Notes: generated by a model from the letters alone, not told the origin. DNA of 64,000 nt from Nicotiana tabacum (GCF_000715075.1 NC_134096.1:66717026-66781025); one strand, 5' to 3'; shown: positions 10,883-23,772, numbered from the stretch's first letter. A program made the numbers and translations.

Positions 10883-12109
10883 ACCTTGATTTGTTTTTTT
10901 TCTCTTTTTGTTGTTTTTTGCTCTTTGTTTTTCTTTGTTATTTTATTTGTCACTTTTTTCTTTCTTTTTCACTCAATTTTTTCTTCTTTTTTTTTTTCGG
11001 TTTATTTTTTCACTCAATTTGTGTATTGCTATGATCGAATCTAATGGGGATTGCCTACGTATCATGACGCCGCATGAATCAGATCATTACGTAGTTCATG
11101 AAATTTTAAAAAAATTTTAAAAAAAGGAATTCTAAAGAAGGAAGAAAATATTTTGGATTTTGATTTGAAAATTATTTTTGTTCTTTTTTTTCGAATGAAA
11201 GATTTCGGAAAAGAAGGAAAATACTTTTGGATTTAATTGTTTTTGGATTTTCTAAGGAAAAAATTCTAGAGAGGGAATCAAGAAAAGGGAAACTATTTTT
11301 GAATTGTTCTTTTTTTGAAAATTGGGGCCGGAACCGATGAGGTTTGCATATCTCACATCCGGTGAGAATCAGACCCGCGTAGTTCTGTCGGTTTAGACAC
11401 AACAGGGAAAACATGATTTTTTGACTAATTTTGAAATGACTTTTCTTTTACTCTTTTTTTTCAAAATTTCGGCAGAGTTTCTAGATTTTTTAAATACCGG
11501 GATTTTTGGAAACCAATGAATTTTCTCTCTCCTACTTCTCACTTCTGCCTTTTCTCAATTTTCTATATTTATTCTAGCAGGCGGTCAATATGCAAATAAG
11601 ATCAAACAAAATGCACAAATAGCACGTATGATGCATCATGATGGTCTTTTATTTTTGGATACACCTGTCCTAGACGGGCCTAACCCTGTGTTGAGTCCCC
11701 AATGTCAAATGCACGTGATGCAAACAAACGTTCCTACTAGGTATCCGGCATGAGGCTATGTTATTCTAGGTTTAAAATTTTGGGGGGTATTTTAGACCTG
11801 GTTTACCCAAGCGGATAGCTCGAACCGAGGTAGGGGCAACGTACCGGGAGCACGAAAGTCTACCCGGCCTAGTTACTGATCCAGCCTCATTCTATTTGGG
11901 ATGAACTCTAACAGAATAGTGGGCTACGCGCACGTGTGCACCATAAATTCAGAAGACTCAAAAGGGAGGCGTAAGAAGGCAATTTATATAGTTCAAATAA
12001 TATCAAAGCGGTAAATGAATACAGTAATATCAACAATCAAGAAAGCCAAGTATAGATCATATTACAAGCTCGAATTCTGAATCCTGAACCAGAGGTTTTG
12101 GGTTATTGT

Positions 12110-12125
12110 CCCCAGCAGAGTCGCT
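12110..12125 (-). other. Primer-binding site, Tat/Ogre type
   Basis: The minus strand reads AGCGACTCTGCTGGGG, the tRNA-complementary sequence typical of Ogre/Tat elements (tRNA-Arg is my recollection of the primer). It lies 5 bp from the LTR at 12131. Confidence 0.8.
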
Positions 12126-12130
12126 AGAAC

Positions 12131-14266
12131 TGTCACACCTCTTATTGCCCCAAAGGATATATGTGTTATGGATTGTTGTGGGTTAAAGAGTTTTTCCAAT
12201 TAAAGTGACAAATTTGAGTAGGGATTATTTTATTTACAGAGTCGCCACTTGAAATTGATTTTTTGGGTGTTCCAAGTCACCATTTATTTGAATCCCTAGT
12301 CAAAGGAAGGTTTGACTCTATTATTATTGGTCTGCGAAAATAAAATCCGGGTAAGGAATTCTGTTGACCGGGGAGAAGGTGTAAGGCATTCCCCGAGTCC
12401 CGTAGTTCTAGCACGGTCGATTTATTGACTACATTTGGCTTATATTATTTTTGGATAACCTGTGTTTTATTGGTTCTTATGTTTTACCTATGTCCGCTTT
12501 TATTGCTTGATTAGATTTATAAAAATTATCTTGAAATAAGTCACGCGTACGTGTACTCATTTTTGTTTGGCGTCAAGAATCATGTCACGCGTACGTGTAC
12601 ACAATCAATAACACATTTATTATTATTCGAAGTTTATTGGTCAAGTCATGTGAACGCGCACTTGTATTATTTTCCTAAACTAACTTGAAATTATTGTAAG
12701 ACCAAGAGTTTATGGATATGAAATTATTTGGAAGTCGGAAAATATATTAGTTATTTAAAGTATTGAAAAGTCATCCGCACTTAGAAATATTTACAACATA
12801 CTACTCTATCTTTGAAATTAGGAGATATTTATCCATTATGGAAGAATGAACTAATTATTAGTCTAGTGACACAATTATTGGGTCTGCCAGATTTATACTC
12901 AATCCAACCCATGTCTAATTCTTTCTTTCCTATTAAATATTGTAATTCATTTCTGGTTCACTTATTTGAACTCCAACGCATGGCCCATTAATATGGCAAG
13001 ATCTTTATTCTTAATTCTAAATAGCACATCTCATTAAGATGAAATCCTATTCAAATAATATGTTGACAAATCGCTTGAAACATATAAAAAGAAACTACAA
13101 CATGATAATGTGTATAAATAAAATAACACAAAAAATTATCACATGAACCTCTATAAGATCATCACATAAAACAATGAAATAATTAACAAAGGGAGGATAA
13201 GCAATGAACCTTTAAGCAAAAAATTTCCTTCAGAACTTGATTAATGCAAAAACAATTCTGAGCCGAGCAAATACACCAAACCAAGGGCAAATCGGCAGAT
13301 GAATAGAAAATCTAGCGACGAACCTTCTAAAATTCAAGCCCAAACCGAAACTCGACTGTACCTCGTGAGACTGCTTTTTTTTTTTTTGGCGTGAGAGAGG
13401 TGACTATCAATGAAGCTTCACAAGATGTTTATAGGCTTGAATTTGAGGTATTTTTGGGTCTTAAACAGAGTGATAAATTGCTTGAATTTTCGAAAGAAAT
13501 AATAAAACGGATAGAAATTCACTTAACGCAAAAGAAGAATGTTTTTTTCAATTCTCTCCTCTATTGTTTCCTTCCTTCTCCTTTTCTCTCCTCACATTTC
13601 TCTTCTATTTATAGAAAATAAATTCGGAATGTTTTTAGATTTATTATTTTATTATTTTTTAATTAAAAAGAATTCCCACTTCCCATTTTTCTTCTTTTAA
13701 AAAAAAAATAATTTCCCACTTTCCTTTACTTTTATTTTTTAATTTCCCACTTTTTTTACTTTATTTTTTTCATTTCCACTTATTTTACTTTTCTTTTTTA
13801 AATTTCCACTTTCTTTTACTTTTTTTAAAAAAAAACATTCAGCTACCTTTACTTTTTTAAAAAAATTTCATCTTTCTTTTACTTTTCATTTTTTATAATT
13901 TTCACATTCTTTTACTTTTATTTTTAAAATTTTTCACTTTCTTTTACTTTTTTTTAAAAACTATTTCCACCTACTTTTACTTTTAATTTTTTATTCCATA
14001 CTTTTAATTTTTCTATTATTTTATTCCCATCCGAAAATTAAAAAAAATATTTGTTTTTATTTTTTTTAAATTTATTTTATTTTAAAATAAAGATAAAAAA
14101 TAAAAATAATACTAATAATAATAATTTGACCTTTTAAATTATTTTTAATTCTTACCCTATATAAAAAAAATGTAACAAAGCTAAACAAAATATATATTAA
14201 ATTTCTAAAAATATTTACAAAGTAGAAGGTAAAAATTCAAATATAGTCAAAAGTTAGGTGTTCACA
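12131..14266 (-). repeat. LTR of Tat/Ogre-like element (shared by two internal regions)
   Basis: The LTR runs from TGTCACACCTC at 12131 to GGTGTTCACA at 14266, giving TGTGAAC...GTGTGACA in element orientation. A primer-binding site flanks its left side and a polypurine tract its right side. It is therefore 5' LTR to the internal sequence on the left and 3' LTR to the one on the right. The part at 13370-14160 is very A/T-rich. No other full copy of this LTR is in the window. Confidence 0.85.
13650..14000. repeat. A/T-rich imperfect repeats (CCACTTTCTTTTACTTTT)
   Basis: The phrase TTTCCCACTTTCTTTTACTTTT recurs about eight to ten times with small changes, spaced 30-40 bp apart, inside the LTR. 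Read on the element strand it is a long purine-rich stretch. Confidence 0.8.
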
Positions 14267-15010
14267 GCTGCCCCTCTTTGCTTGAAAACATGAAGAGTTT
14301 TAAGGCAAAGACTAGGTGAGCCATATGACTAATTTTTGACCAAATTGTTATTCAAAAGAAGAAGAAATAAAAGATAGGGTGTACCCGAGTCCTGATTTTG
14401 GACTGCCTACATATCCTGGGTTATAGGGGAATCAGGTCACGTGTAGTTCAAGGAGAATGGTGGAATGATGAGTTGAGGAGTCGAGTGAGGTTCCGTCGAG
14501 GTTCCGGTCCGCGATCCTGCTATTATATAAGATAAAAAAAAACTAAACAAACCTATCAATTATGAGTTACAAGATTCCTATCTATGAGTCTTCAGAAACT
14601 TGATCTTGAGACTTGACTGGTTCTTCATGCAGACTCTGATCTAAACCTTGATGCTCGCTAGCTGTAGGTTCTAGTTCATTGTTCTATAGCTTCTTCTAAT
14701 CAAAACGGGACTCCAATGCTCGTGGCTTCAGTCATGTCTTAGCATTCCATATAGTCAAAAATTTGATACTCATAACCTCAAGTTAGGAAAATAAATTTTT
14801 GCCCCTTGAGAAGCTTGACCAAACAGGCTATAAGCATTTTGCTTCTCAAACTGCTAACGGAATGCATGACCATCAAATGATCTAATGGTCGAGGGTTATA
14901 TTCAATTTTCCGTAGACCGTAGTGGATGGATAGAGTAGGAAAGAAGTCCAAATTCATCTATACTCCTACAAGAAGGTCAATTTCAATAAGAATTAAACTC
15001 TTGAATAAGT
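14267..15010 (-). mobile_element. 3' internal end of a second Tat-type element, with polypurine tract
   Basis: Directly right of the LTR, the minus strand reads AAAGAGGGGCAGC (14267-14280), a polypurine tract adjoining the LTR start. The following sequence is similar in order to 41674-41850 of the complete Ogre-like element, including CTGCCTACATATCC and a GGTCACGTGTAGTTC-like phrase. No coding domain is present. The element is broken off around 15010. Confidence 0.7.
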
Positions 15011-15014
15011 TAGT

Positions 15015-15250
15015 ACTCCCGCTGTTCACTTTTACTTGTCCACTATACTAAAAATATATTTTCACTTTTATTTGTCCATTATACTAAATCAAGAGAAAGA
15101 CAATCTTTTTTTCTTGTTTTGCCCTTATCATTAATTACGCATTTTCAAACTTATTTCCCAAGACTTTTTGAAAGGCTATCATTATTATACCCTGGAACCA
15201 AAGTGTGGTTCTTTTGGACTCAAAAAATACAAATAGGCAAAAAAAAAAAA
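15015..15250. repeat. MITE-like short element remnant
   Basis: TACTCCCGCTGTTCACTTTTACTTGTCCA resembles the terminal sequence of abundant short Solanaceae MITEs, and the phrase CACTTTTAxTTGTCCA repeats 47 bp later. I could not find a convincing matching inverted end, so the exact limits are uncertain. Confidence 0.4.
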
Positions 15251-15261
15251 ATTGTGTACCA

Positions 15262-15418
15262 TAGTATATTCACTGAGTTATACCTTAACGACACGTTTGT
15301 CCGTTAAGGTAGAGCGCGGTGAATAACCGTGCTATATTTGAACTCAAAAAGGGCGGGAGGTATAGCACATGTATACAGGGCGCTATATTATAGCGCATCC
15401 AACACATGCGCTATACCT
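15262..15418. repeat. Cluster of nested inverted repeats with AGCGC cores
   Basis: Arms 15267-15290 and 15302-15325 pair at 20 of 24 positions, with a perfect inner stem ACCTTAACG/CGTTAAGGT. Bases 15380-15396 form a perfect palindrome (GCGCTATA-T-TATAGCGC). TATAGCGCAT (15389-15398) and ATGCGCTATA (15406-15415) form a perfect 10 bp stem. AGGTATAGCACATG (15358) pairs with CATGCGCTATACCT (15405) with one mismatch. The same GCGCTAT core occurs in the repeats at 30490-31030. Confidence 0.85.
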
Positions 15419-16967
15419 AGTTAAAAAACTGACCCATCTCTTTCCCGGATCAGAAAACAGCAGCAACTATCCAAACCCTCTGTCACGACCCAATTTCACC
15501 TATAGGTCGTGATGGCGCCAGACACCGCTGTCAGACAAGCCAAAAAAATACTAAATAAATTCTCATTTTAATATTTTTGAAGTCATAGTTGTTCCCCTCA
15601 ATTAAATAGCAGAAGATGACATTTACCAAATACGTACTAATATCTTTAAAAATTTCCAATACAGTGCAACCCATAATCATCCCAAAACCCGGTGTCACAA
15701 GTGCATGAGCATTTACTAGGGAATTAAAAATAAAATACAACATCTGTCCAGAATACAAATTAAACAGGAAAATATAATAACTCTGAAGGAGACTCTGTTA
15801 GCTGCGGATCGTAATATAGAATGCAACTCACCTATGTTCCCACAATTATTAACCACACCTCTGCGCCCACAAGGCCGCTATACATATATGTACCTGCACA
15901 ATAAAATGTGCCGCAAGTGCAGTATGAGTACGAAAACAACGTGTACCCAGTAAGTATCAAGCCTAATCTCGAAGTGGTAGAGATGAGATAGCCGACTTTG
16001 ACACTCACTATGGGTCAATAATAATAATTGGAATAAATTATAATTATTCAAATCAGCATGATTCATAGAGTTAACAATAATTTTATTCAATTAGCAGAAA
16101 TAATAAAAATCCTTCAAATACAATAATTTTCAATCTATTAATTTAAATCATGCAATTTCAATAAAACTGAGGACATTTTCTTATGTACCTCCGGAAGGAG
16201 ACTATATTTATTATAAGATAAATTCGGGAGGAAGAACAATTTCTTTTAACAATTAATTAATTTAAACAGAAAATCAAGCATATGAGGTTTCCATCCTTTA
16301 ATATCTTTATTTGAAAATTCTAAACTTCCCGGACTTTAGCATTAATAGTAGCTACGCACGGACTCTCGTCACCTCGTGCGTACGTAGCCCCCGCAATTAG
16401 CAACAATTATTCAATTTAATCCATATGGGGTAATTTTCCCCTCACAAGATTAGACAAGAGACTTACCTCGTCTTGCTCCAATTTAATCCACTAGTAGGCC
16501 TTTTCCTCGATTATCCAACTTCGATTGGCTCGAATCTAACCAAAATTAATTCGATACAATCACTAAAATTTATAGGAATCTATTCTATAAGAAAATACTA
16601 CATTTTCAATAAAAATCCCTAAATTAATTAAATATTCATCCATGGGGCTCACATCTCGGAATCCGGTGAAAGTTATGAAATCCGACAACTCATTCAATTA
16701 CGAGTCCAACCATACCAGTTTCACTCAAATCCGACTCCGAATCGATACCGAAATCTCAAAAATTTGTTTCTATGAGATTTCTAAAATTTTCCAAATTTCA
16801 ATCTCAAAATACTAATTAAATTGTGAAAACAATGATATATTTGTGTATATAGACCAAATCCGAGTTGGAATCACTTACCCCAAATGTCTTTCCTTGAAAA
16901 TCTGCCAAACGCCGCCTCCGCTCAAGCTCAAGTTTGTCAAAAATGGCAAATGGGTCGAATGCCTCTG

Positions 16968-16975
16968 TTTTTATA
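16968..16975 (-). promoter_or_regulatory. TATA box of the LARD LTR (left copy)
   Basis: The minus strand reads TATAAAAA here, conserved at 24450-24457 in the right LTR. Transcription would start about 30 bp further left. The 15 bp minisatellite begins about 14 bp upstream. Confidence 0.65.
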
Positions 16976-16988
16976 ACTTACAGATCTG

Positions 16989-17230
16989 CGCAGTTCGATC
17001 TCAGGAGCTCGATCTCGGGAGCTCGATCTCGGGAGCTCAATCTTGGGAGATCGATCTCGGGAGCTCGATCTCGGGAGCTCGATCTTGGGAGCTCGATCTC
17101 GGGAGCTCGATCATGGGAGCTCGATCTTGGGAGCTCGATCTTGGGAGCTCGATCATGGGAGCTTGATCTTGGGAGCTCGATCTTGGGAGCTCGATCATGG
17201 GAGCTCGATCTTGGGAGCTCGATCTTGGCT
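16989..17230. repeat. 15 bp minisatellite B (GGGAGCTCGATCTTG), left LTR
   Basis: About 16 tandem copies of GGGAGCTCGATC(T/A)(T/C)G. The units contain the palindromes GAGCTC, TCGA and GATC and are open on both strands, which gives repetitive spurious ORFs. The array is homologous to 24475-24727. Confidence 0.95.
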
Positions 17231-18947
17231 CGATCACAGCCCAGAATTTCCAGCAGAAGAGAAAAATTGCAGCAGCTGTTTAAGTCCAATTTTTGATCCG
17301 TTAACCATCTGAAACTCACCTGAGGCCCTCGGGGACCTCAACCAAATATAACAACAAGTCCTAAAACATCATACGAACTTAGTAGAACCTCTAAATCACA
17401 TCAAACAACGCTCAATCCACGAATCATACCCCAATTCAAGCTTAATGAAACTAAGAATTTTCAACTTCTACATTCGATGTCGAAACCTATCAAATCAACT
17501 CCGATTGATCTCAAATTTTGTACACAAGTCATAAATGACATAACGGAGCTATGAAAAGTTTTGGAACTGTATTCCGACTCCGGTATAAAAAGTCAACTCC
17601 CCAGTCAAACTTCCAAACTTAAATTCTTATTTTAGCTATTTCACGCCTAATTTCACTACGGACTTCCAAATTAAATTCCGATCACGCTCCTAAGTCCAAA
17701 ATCACCATACGGAGCTGTTGGAATCATCAAAATTCTATTCCAGGGTCGTTTGCACATGATTCGACATCCGGTCACTATTTGAACTTAAATTTTGTTTTTT
17801 AAAATCAAAATTCCATATCTCGGGCTAGGGACCTCGGAATTTGATTTCGGGCATATATCCAAGTCTCAAATCATGATACGGACCTACCGAAACTGATAAA
17901 ATACTGATCCGAGTCTGTTTGCTCAAAATGTTGACCAAAGTCAAACTTGGCCTTTTAAAGCCAACTTAAGAAACCAAATGTTCCGATTTCAACCCAAACA
18001 CTTCCAAATCCCGAACCAATCATCCCCACAAGTCATAAATCATTTAAAGCACATACGAGAAGTTTTATTTAGGGGAACAGGGTTCTAAAAGTCAAAACGA
18101 CCGGTTAGGTCGTTACATGCTCTCCCACTTAAATATACGTCCTCGAACGTGCTAAGGAGTGTTCCGGAGTTATCCAAAATTACTGTTTAACACCTCGTGC
18201 ACCTACCAGTGCTACCACACCCAGTTGAGCACATTAACTCGAGCCAATCTTAAAATTCTCCCATTTATTTAGGCAAATAAGCCTTAGAGCCCAATTTTAA
18301 CATCCAGAATTCTCCACCATGCATGTTTCCAACCTATGAATGTCGTATCAATCACTACACGATGCACTAATACCAGGATTGCATACCTTTGTTGAATTTA
18401 GACCATGCACCACATCATTCACATGACTATAATAACATCCTCCGATAACAATAGCCAAAATTCCACGAATCTGATGTTCACAACACACCTCATGATACAT
18501 ATAAGTCATGTTCCAACTCTTGAAATGCTTCCACGATGGAAAAAATGTGTAGAAATTCATAATCAACTGCCGAGTCAACAATTATTGAGTTTCTCCTTCT
18601 GACAAGAATCATTGCCTCATTATAACCAAATAATGGTATTTGCTCTTTATTACACTTCATATAATCTGATCGCACTGATCCCAAATCCAATAATCTCGTC
18701 TCACCAAGTATAAGTTGCTCAGGCAATAAACCACCTCAGACACGATCAAAAAGCCTCATATGACGCCACAATGAGCTAATAAACTACGGACTTGATTGCG
18801 ATACATAAGAAACACGAACTCTGGAAAGGATTTCTCGACCCACGTGACTAATTAGACAACTGAAAAGGTGTCATGAACCTCCCTCAGAAAATGGGACACA
18901 AACACACAAAATAGAATATAAGGGACTGTACTGAACATCACACTGTT

Positions 18948-19035
18948 GCGGCGTGCAACCCGATCCACACATGATACTGTTGCGGCGTGCAACCCGATCC
19001 AAACAATATACCCGTGGCGGCGTGCCACCCGATAC
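18948..19035. repeat. Three ~34 bp repeats (GCGGCGTGCAACCCGATCC)
   Basis: The phrase GCGGCGTGCxACCCGAT(A/C)C appears three times with 30-40 bp spacing, in the LARD interior. Confidence 0.8.
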
Positions 19036-22000
19036 GCACGAAAAGAATCTATAAGAAAATACTTATCGAGCTAGAATGCTCATTACTACGCAATATCCGA
19101 ATATCGGACACAAGCACGCTCAGTGCATAATATCATCCCCAGAAGGACCGACAACGCCATACACTACAAAACTCAAGCACAACTAAGGTGCGATATATGA
19201 TCTGAATCTCGAGAGCCATCCTGCTCACTTAACACAATCGCTACGCGGAACCTCATCACATAAGAAATTTATCAAGCTATTTCATAACTCACATGGCACA
19301 ATATAGTATTACATGAAATAACCGACGATGAAACGACATCCAACGTCCGAATACTACTCCATAGGGAGCTTTTATGCTGAAATGAACACATCCGGCCTGA
19401 TATAAAGCCCGTATTCATATTTAAATCCATCCCCAGACCTCAAGCCGATTTTGATCGCACCGTACTAGGCTAATAACCTTTCAAGGATCTATAATACCCT
19501 TTTCCCATAACACACAACAATAGCCATCATAATCGGAACAAACTTCCACTGTCCACAACCAAATCAACCGAGCGCCCTCCAGGCATAAATTCTCAAATCA
19601 ACGATATTACCACAATTTTCATACTTGGTTTCAATCTTCACTCAATCAAGTGACTACATGTCACTCTTACAGAATTTGTCTGTGAGACGCGCTCCCACGA
19701 CCTTTCGCACCAGGTAACAAGTCTGCACATACATGCTACTGATAACACTAATGTTGTAAAGCGTATCAAGAATCCACAAATCAATACACAAGGTCTCGTA
19801 CACCTGACATCGACCTTAGATGATGCCAAAAACAATACCATTCTACTTTAAACATCTAAATCCCTTTCCTGCTCATCCGAGCTCATGACATCCTTGTCAA
19901 CACCGAACCGAAATCTTAAATCCTCAACTTTCGAATCCCATGCTACTTAGTGCACTTAACCACGCCAATGCGCAGGAGTACAAGAATTCCATCATAACTA
20001 CCGAACCACTAATAGGGTAAACACTTCATCATATAGAAAATATCGGCCTCAAGTAGTGGTCTAACCACCATAACTCTTTTGGGATCCCTCTACACATAAC
20101 ATGTCATAATACTTGAATTCCTCCAAATAAAATCAATTACGGCGGCCACCAAGCCTCGCATGTACCGCCACAAATCACATGCATAATTCAATGCGCTGAA
20201 GGAACTGATCATTGCCACCATCGTGCCGATTCAACCATTGTTAGTCGATCCGTCTTTTCTCAATTTACTCTCAACTTGCCTTAGAATATAATAATAGCTC
20301 CATTCATTACGTCACGAACTCAAATCCACACTCATCCCAAGTTACCTTATTTCACGAGACCACTCTATTTCAAAACCCACTAATTATCTCATATCCCTTC
20401 TTGTGCGCACTTTTTACATCTTCAGCTGGTACACCCATTCTGATATTTCTTTTATGAATCCGAAGTTATTTTCTTTTGTTTCTCTATTGCTACACCACAA
20501 CCTTAAGATAATGCAGAGTACTCCAAGACCCGTTTCATAATCTGCTGCAAAAGCTCGATACTCAACCATACTATAGACTCGAGATCCTTAGACACCACAC
20601 TTTAAATTTTTGAATCCACTAGGAATGTTATTGAGAGTCACTTGCTCTGACTTGTTCCCAAACATGATCAATTCCAAGGCCCTGCTAGCACATGGACACT
20701 TTATCAAGGAAACATCCGACTGTTTCACTTTCCTGTTCATTACATCTACACGAAGCATAAACTCTAAGTCTTCCAAAAACCTGAATGTGAATTGATAAGG
20801 CCAAATATGGCACACATTCCCCAAATACTTTGCTCAAATCACCACTGATGCTTTCTTCACTTAGTTGCAATGACCCACCAATACACCGATAACCAGAAAC
20901 CGCACAAGTTGACATTACGCAATCCAATCATAGACGGTGGGGCTCTTTCACTTAGCGTGAAGCTACAATTTACAAAATTTTGGAATCCACCAAGATTCTT
21001 TCTTTATCGTTGACATGATCCTGCACACGCAACTCGCCAAATTTTCTCGAAATCCTTATATTAACCTTTAATAAACACTCCGAACCACTAGCCATATTTA
21101 CATATTAAATCTCTTACCGGGTAACCAAAAAAATTCTTCGCGGAAGCTTCGTCAACACCACGCGACCGCTAACCTGCTCACAGGAGATAACCCACTTGTG
21201 GATATTACATGCCGAAATATTCCAACGTCGTTGCACTGGGTGCAATTACTACGAAATCAGTAGATAATCCTGAATTCAAGCTCATTCACCAGCTGCACCA
21301 GTCCGTTCACTCCTCATGGACATCAACTAAAGGTGCGACAATACATTCCAATCCAAAGTCATGTTGTATTCTTCTTCATATCAACCAACTCCCTCCTGTT
21401 GTATCCAATCTTCCTCAATATAGCAGCCAATATTCTAAATTAAGTCCGTATACCTAGTCACTGTCCACCATGAATCCCAAATCACTCTCATTTCCCCCAA
21501 GGCGTGTGGCTATCCTACCACAGAACCCGTATGCTACCTTGCCACTCTCCCACTTTGGTCAACCATCTCCTTTAAGCAACTACTCTGCTTCTGTTTTCTT
21601 ACACTTGGCCTTTTCGGAACCTAAACACCGTAAGGCACCTTCCATATGTCCTTCCTCATTCTTCGTTGCCCAGTTGTTGCCCTAACTCAAAATCCGTGTC
21701 TGTAGCACTTGAACTAATAGCTCGTTACTAGTTTTAAACCTTTCTGACAATCATCCTTCTCGAGACATCAATACTAGGAACGCTGCTTCGATCCTGAATC
21801 ACTGCACACAGCGATATCTAACGACTGCTTCGCCTATACCAATTCCTAACACCCTGTCGTGAAGGCGAGTTAAAGAAAACCATAACACAGGCGAACCTTA
21901 ACGCATTTTACAAGGCGATGACACCACATCAAAATTGAGAACTCTACCACGCTCGAAAATATCAGGCTTTGTTACTCTATCAACCCCAAACATGAACATT

Positions 22001-22558
22001 CATAGCCCGATTGCCTTTTTTTTTTCTCTGCTGGAAATAAAACATGGAACCTTTGAATCATGTACTGAGGAAAACCTTCTTTCAAGTCATTTACTGCCCT
22101 GAGACATAGACGGGCATTTTACCATTTCATAAACACTGTGAGATAACAACGCACAAATCATCATAACGATCAATGCCAAATCTCAAAATCTTAGGTAGTT
22201 CTGATACTTAATTTGAAATGACAGAGCGGCCTTTCGCAAAGCGACGGCAATAGCCCAATTAATTACATATGGAGAAGCATCATTACACATGGAGAAGCAT
22301 CCTGTACTACATTTGTAGTAGCATTAAAAATTTCCTCGATCCCCAATTTATAACAGGCGCTTCACGTCGCATAAGATTGAATAGGAAGGAAATGTAGGCA
22401 TAAGCATCAAAGGAATCGAATGGCACGATGAGGAATCAAAATGGGAAGTATTCCTAACAGCCTTGTAGCCTCTCGAAGATAAGCACAGACGTCTCCATAC
22501 CGATCCGCAAGACTCTACTAGACTTGCTTATAACTCGTGAGACCTAAGTGAACCTAGT

Positions 22559-22570
22559 GCTCTGATACCA
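22559..22570 (-). other. Primer-binding site of the LARD
   Basis: The minus strand reads TGGTATCAGAGC, complementary to the initiator tRNA-Met 3' end, three bases from the inner end of the 5' LTR. It is the same primer as for the Tekay element. Confidence 0.92.
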
Positions 22571-23404
22571 TATTATCACGACCCAATTTCACCTATAGGT
22601 CGTGATGGCGCCGGACACCGCTGTCAGACAAGCCAACAATAAATACTAAATAAATTCTCATTTTAATATTTTTGAAGTCATAGTTGTTCCCCTCAATTAA
22701 ATAGCAGAAGATGACATTTACCAAATACGTACTAATATCTTTAAAAATTTCTAATACAGTGCAACCCATAATCATCCCAAAACCCGGTGTCACAAGTGCA
22801 TGAGCATTTACTAGGGATTTAAAATAAAATACAGCATCTGTCTAGAATATAAATTAGACAGGAAAATATAATAACTCTGAAGGAGACTCTGTTAGCTGCG
22901 GATCGTAATATAGAATGCAACTCACCTATGTCCCCACAATTATTAACCACACCTCTGCGCCCACAAGGCCGCTATACATATATGTACCTGCACAATAAAA
23001 TATGCAGCAAGTACAGTATGAGTACGAAAACGTATACCCAGTAAGTATCAAGCCTAATCTCGAAGAGATAGAGACGAGATGGCCGACGTGGTAGAAACGA
23101 GATAGCAGACTTTGACACTCACTATGGGTCAATAATATTAAATAATCATGAAAATAGAAATATTTATATCAACGTGATTCACAGAGTTAACAATAATTTT
23201 ATTGAACTAGCAGAAGTAATTAAATTTCTTCAATTCCAATAATTCTCAATCTATTAATTAAATCCTTCAATTTCAATAAAAATTTCAATTTATCAAATAG
23301 CTTTACAAGCTGCAATTCAATTTCAATAAATTTCCAATTTATCAAATAGCTTTACAAGCTGTAATAAACTGTCCAAGTATCGTGTAATTATTATTATTAT
23401 TAAG

Positions 23405-23525
23405 CACGATTTCTGCTGAGGTCGTACGGCCCGATCCAGAGTTTTGTGTACACTGCCGAGGGACGTGCGACACAATCCATAGATGCATCTATCCTGCCGA
23501 GGCGTTCGGCCCGCTCCACAAGAAA
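23405..23525. repeat. Diverged ~50 bp repeats in right LARD LTR (minisatellite A site)
   Basis: Two to three copies of a CTG(C)CGAGG(C/A)(G/C)xxCG(G/A)CxC(G/A)xTCCA-like unit, ending before CTTTTGTACCTCCGGAAGGAG. The left LTR lacks them at the matching place near 16165. The position corresponds to minisatellite A of the Tekay LTR. Confidence 0.6.
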
Positions 23526-23645
23526 GAAGGACATTTTCTTTTGTACCTCCGGAAGGAGAGTATATTTATTATAAGATAAATTCAGGAGGAAGAACAATTT
23601 CTTTTAGCAATTAATTAATTTAAATGAGATTTCCATCCTTTAATA

Positions 23646-23772
<127 letters not shown>

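Larger units (their letters stand above)
9381..12130 (-). mobile_element. Tat/Ogre-like retroelement remnant, internal part
   Basis: This continues the element cut by the Tekay insertion. In element orientation it holds a primer-binding site (12110-12125), a gag C-terminal fragment (10454-10882), an integrase C-terminal fragment (9780-9899) and part of the 3' internal region (9381-9520). The last includes the phrase CTGCCTATGTATCC, which is similar to one at 43689 in the complete Ogre-like element. Most of gag and nearly all of pol have been lost. Pyrimidine-rich stretches at 9520-9620 and 10850-11010 are low complexity. The remaining 10900-12100 has no recognisable domain. Confidence 0.75.
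15481..18117 (-). repeat. 3' LTR of the LARD
   Basis: The LTR runs from TGTCACGACC to GTCGTTACA, 2637 bp. It contains a promoter candidate at 16968-16975 and a 15 bp minisatellite just upstream of it. Compared with the right LTR it lacks the (TA)n tract and the CCGA-rich repeats near 23410-23520. Confidence 0.93.
18118..22573 (-). other. Non-coding interior of the LARD
   Basis: This 4.46 kb interior begins on the left with a polypurine tract (minus strand AAGTGGGAGAGCA, 18118-18130) preceded by CGTTCGAGGACG. It ends on the right with the leader and primer-binding site. I found no gag, protease, reverse transcriptase or integrase motif; ORFs are all under 90 codons. A short direct repeat TGCGGCGTGC(A/C)ACCCGAT occurs three times between 18950 and 19035. 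The leader at 22455-22560 is similar to the Tekay leader at 6229-6330, which supports common packaging or origin. Confidence 0.75.

Noticed and set aside
14040..14160. Possible centromeric or matrix-attachment A/T block
   Set aside because: It is inside the Tat LTR and is better described as its A/T-rich low-complexity part.
16843..17319. Long overlapping ORFs on both strands encoding GARSWELDLGSSI-type repeats
   Set aside because: They are produced by the 15 bp minisatellite, which is open in several frames, and they lie in an LTR upstream of its promoter. The same holds for 24325-24860.
20588..20927. Candidate coding remnants in the LARD interior (61-80 codon ORFs)
   Set aside because: Opposite-strand overlapping ORFs without retroelement motifs; length is what chance allows in this composition.
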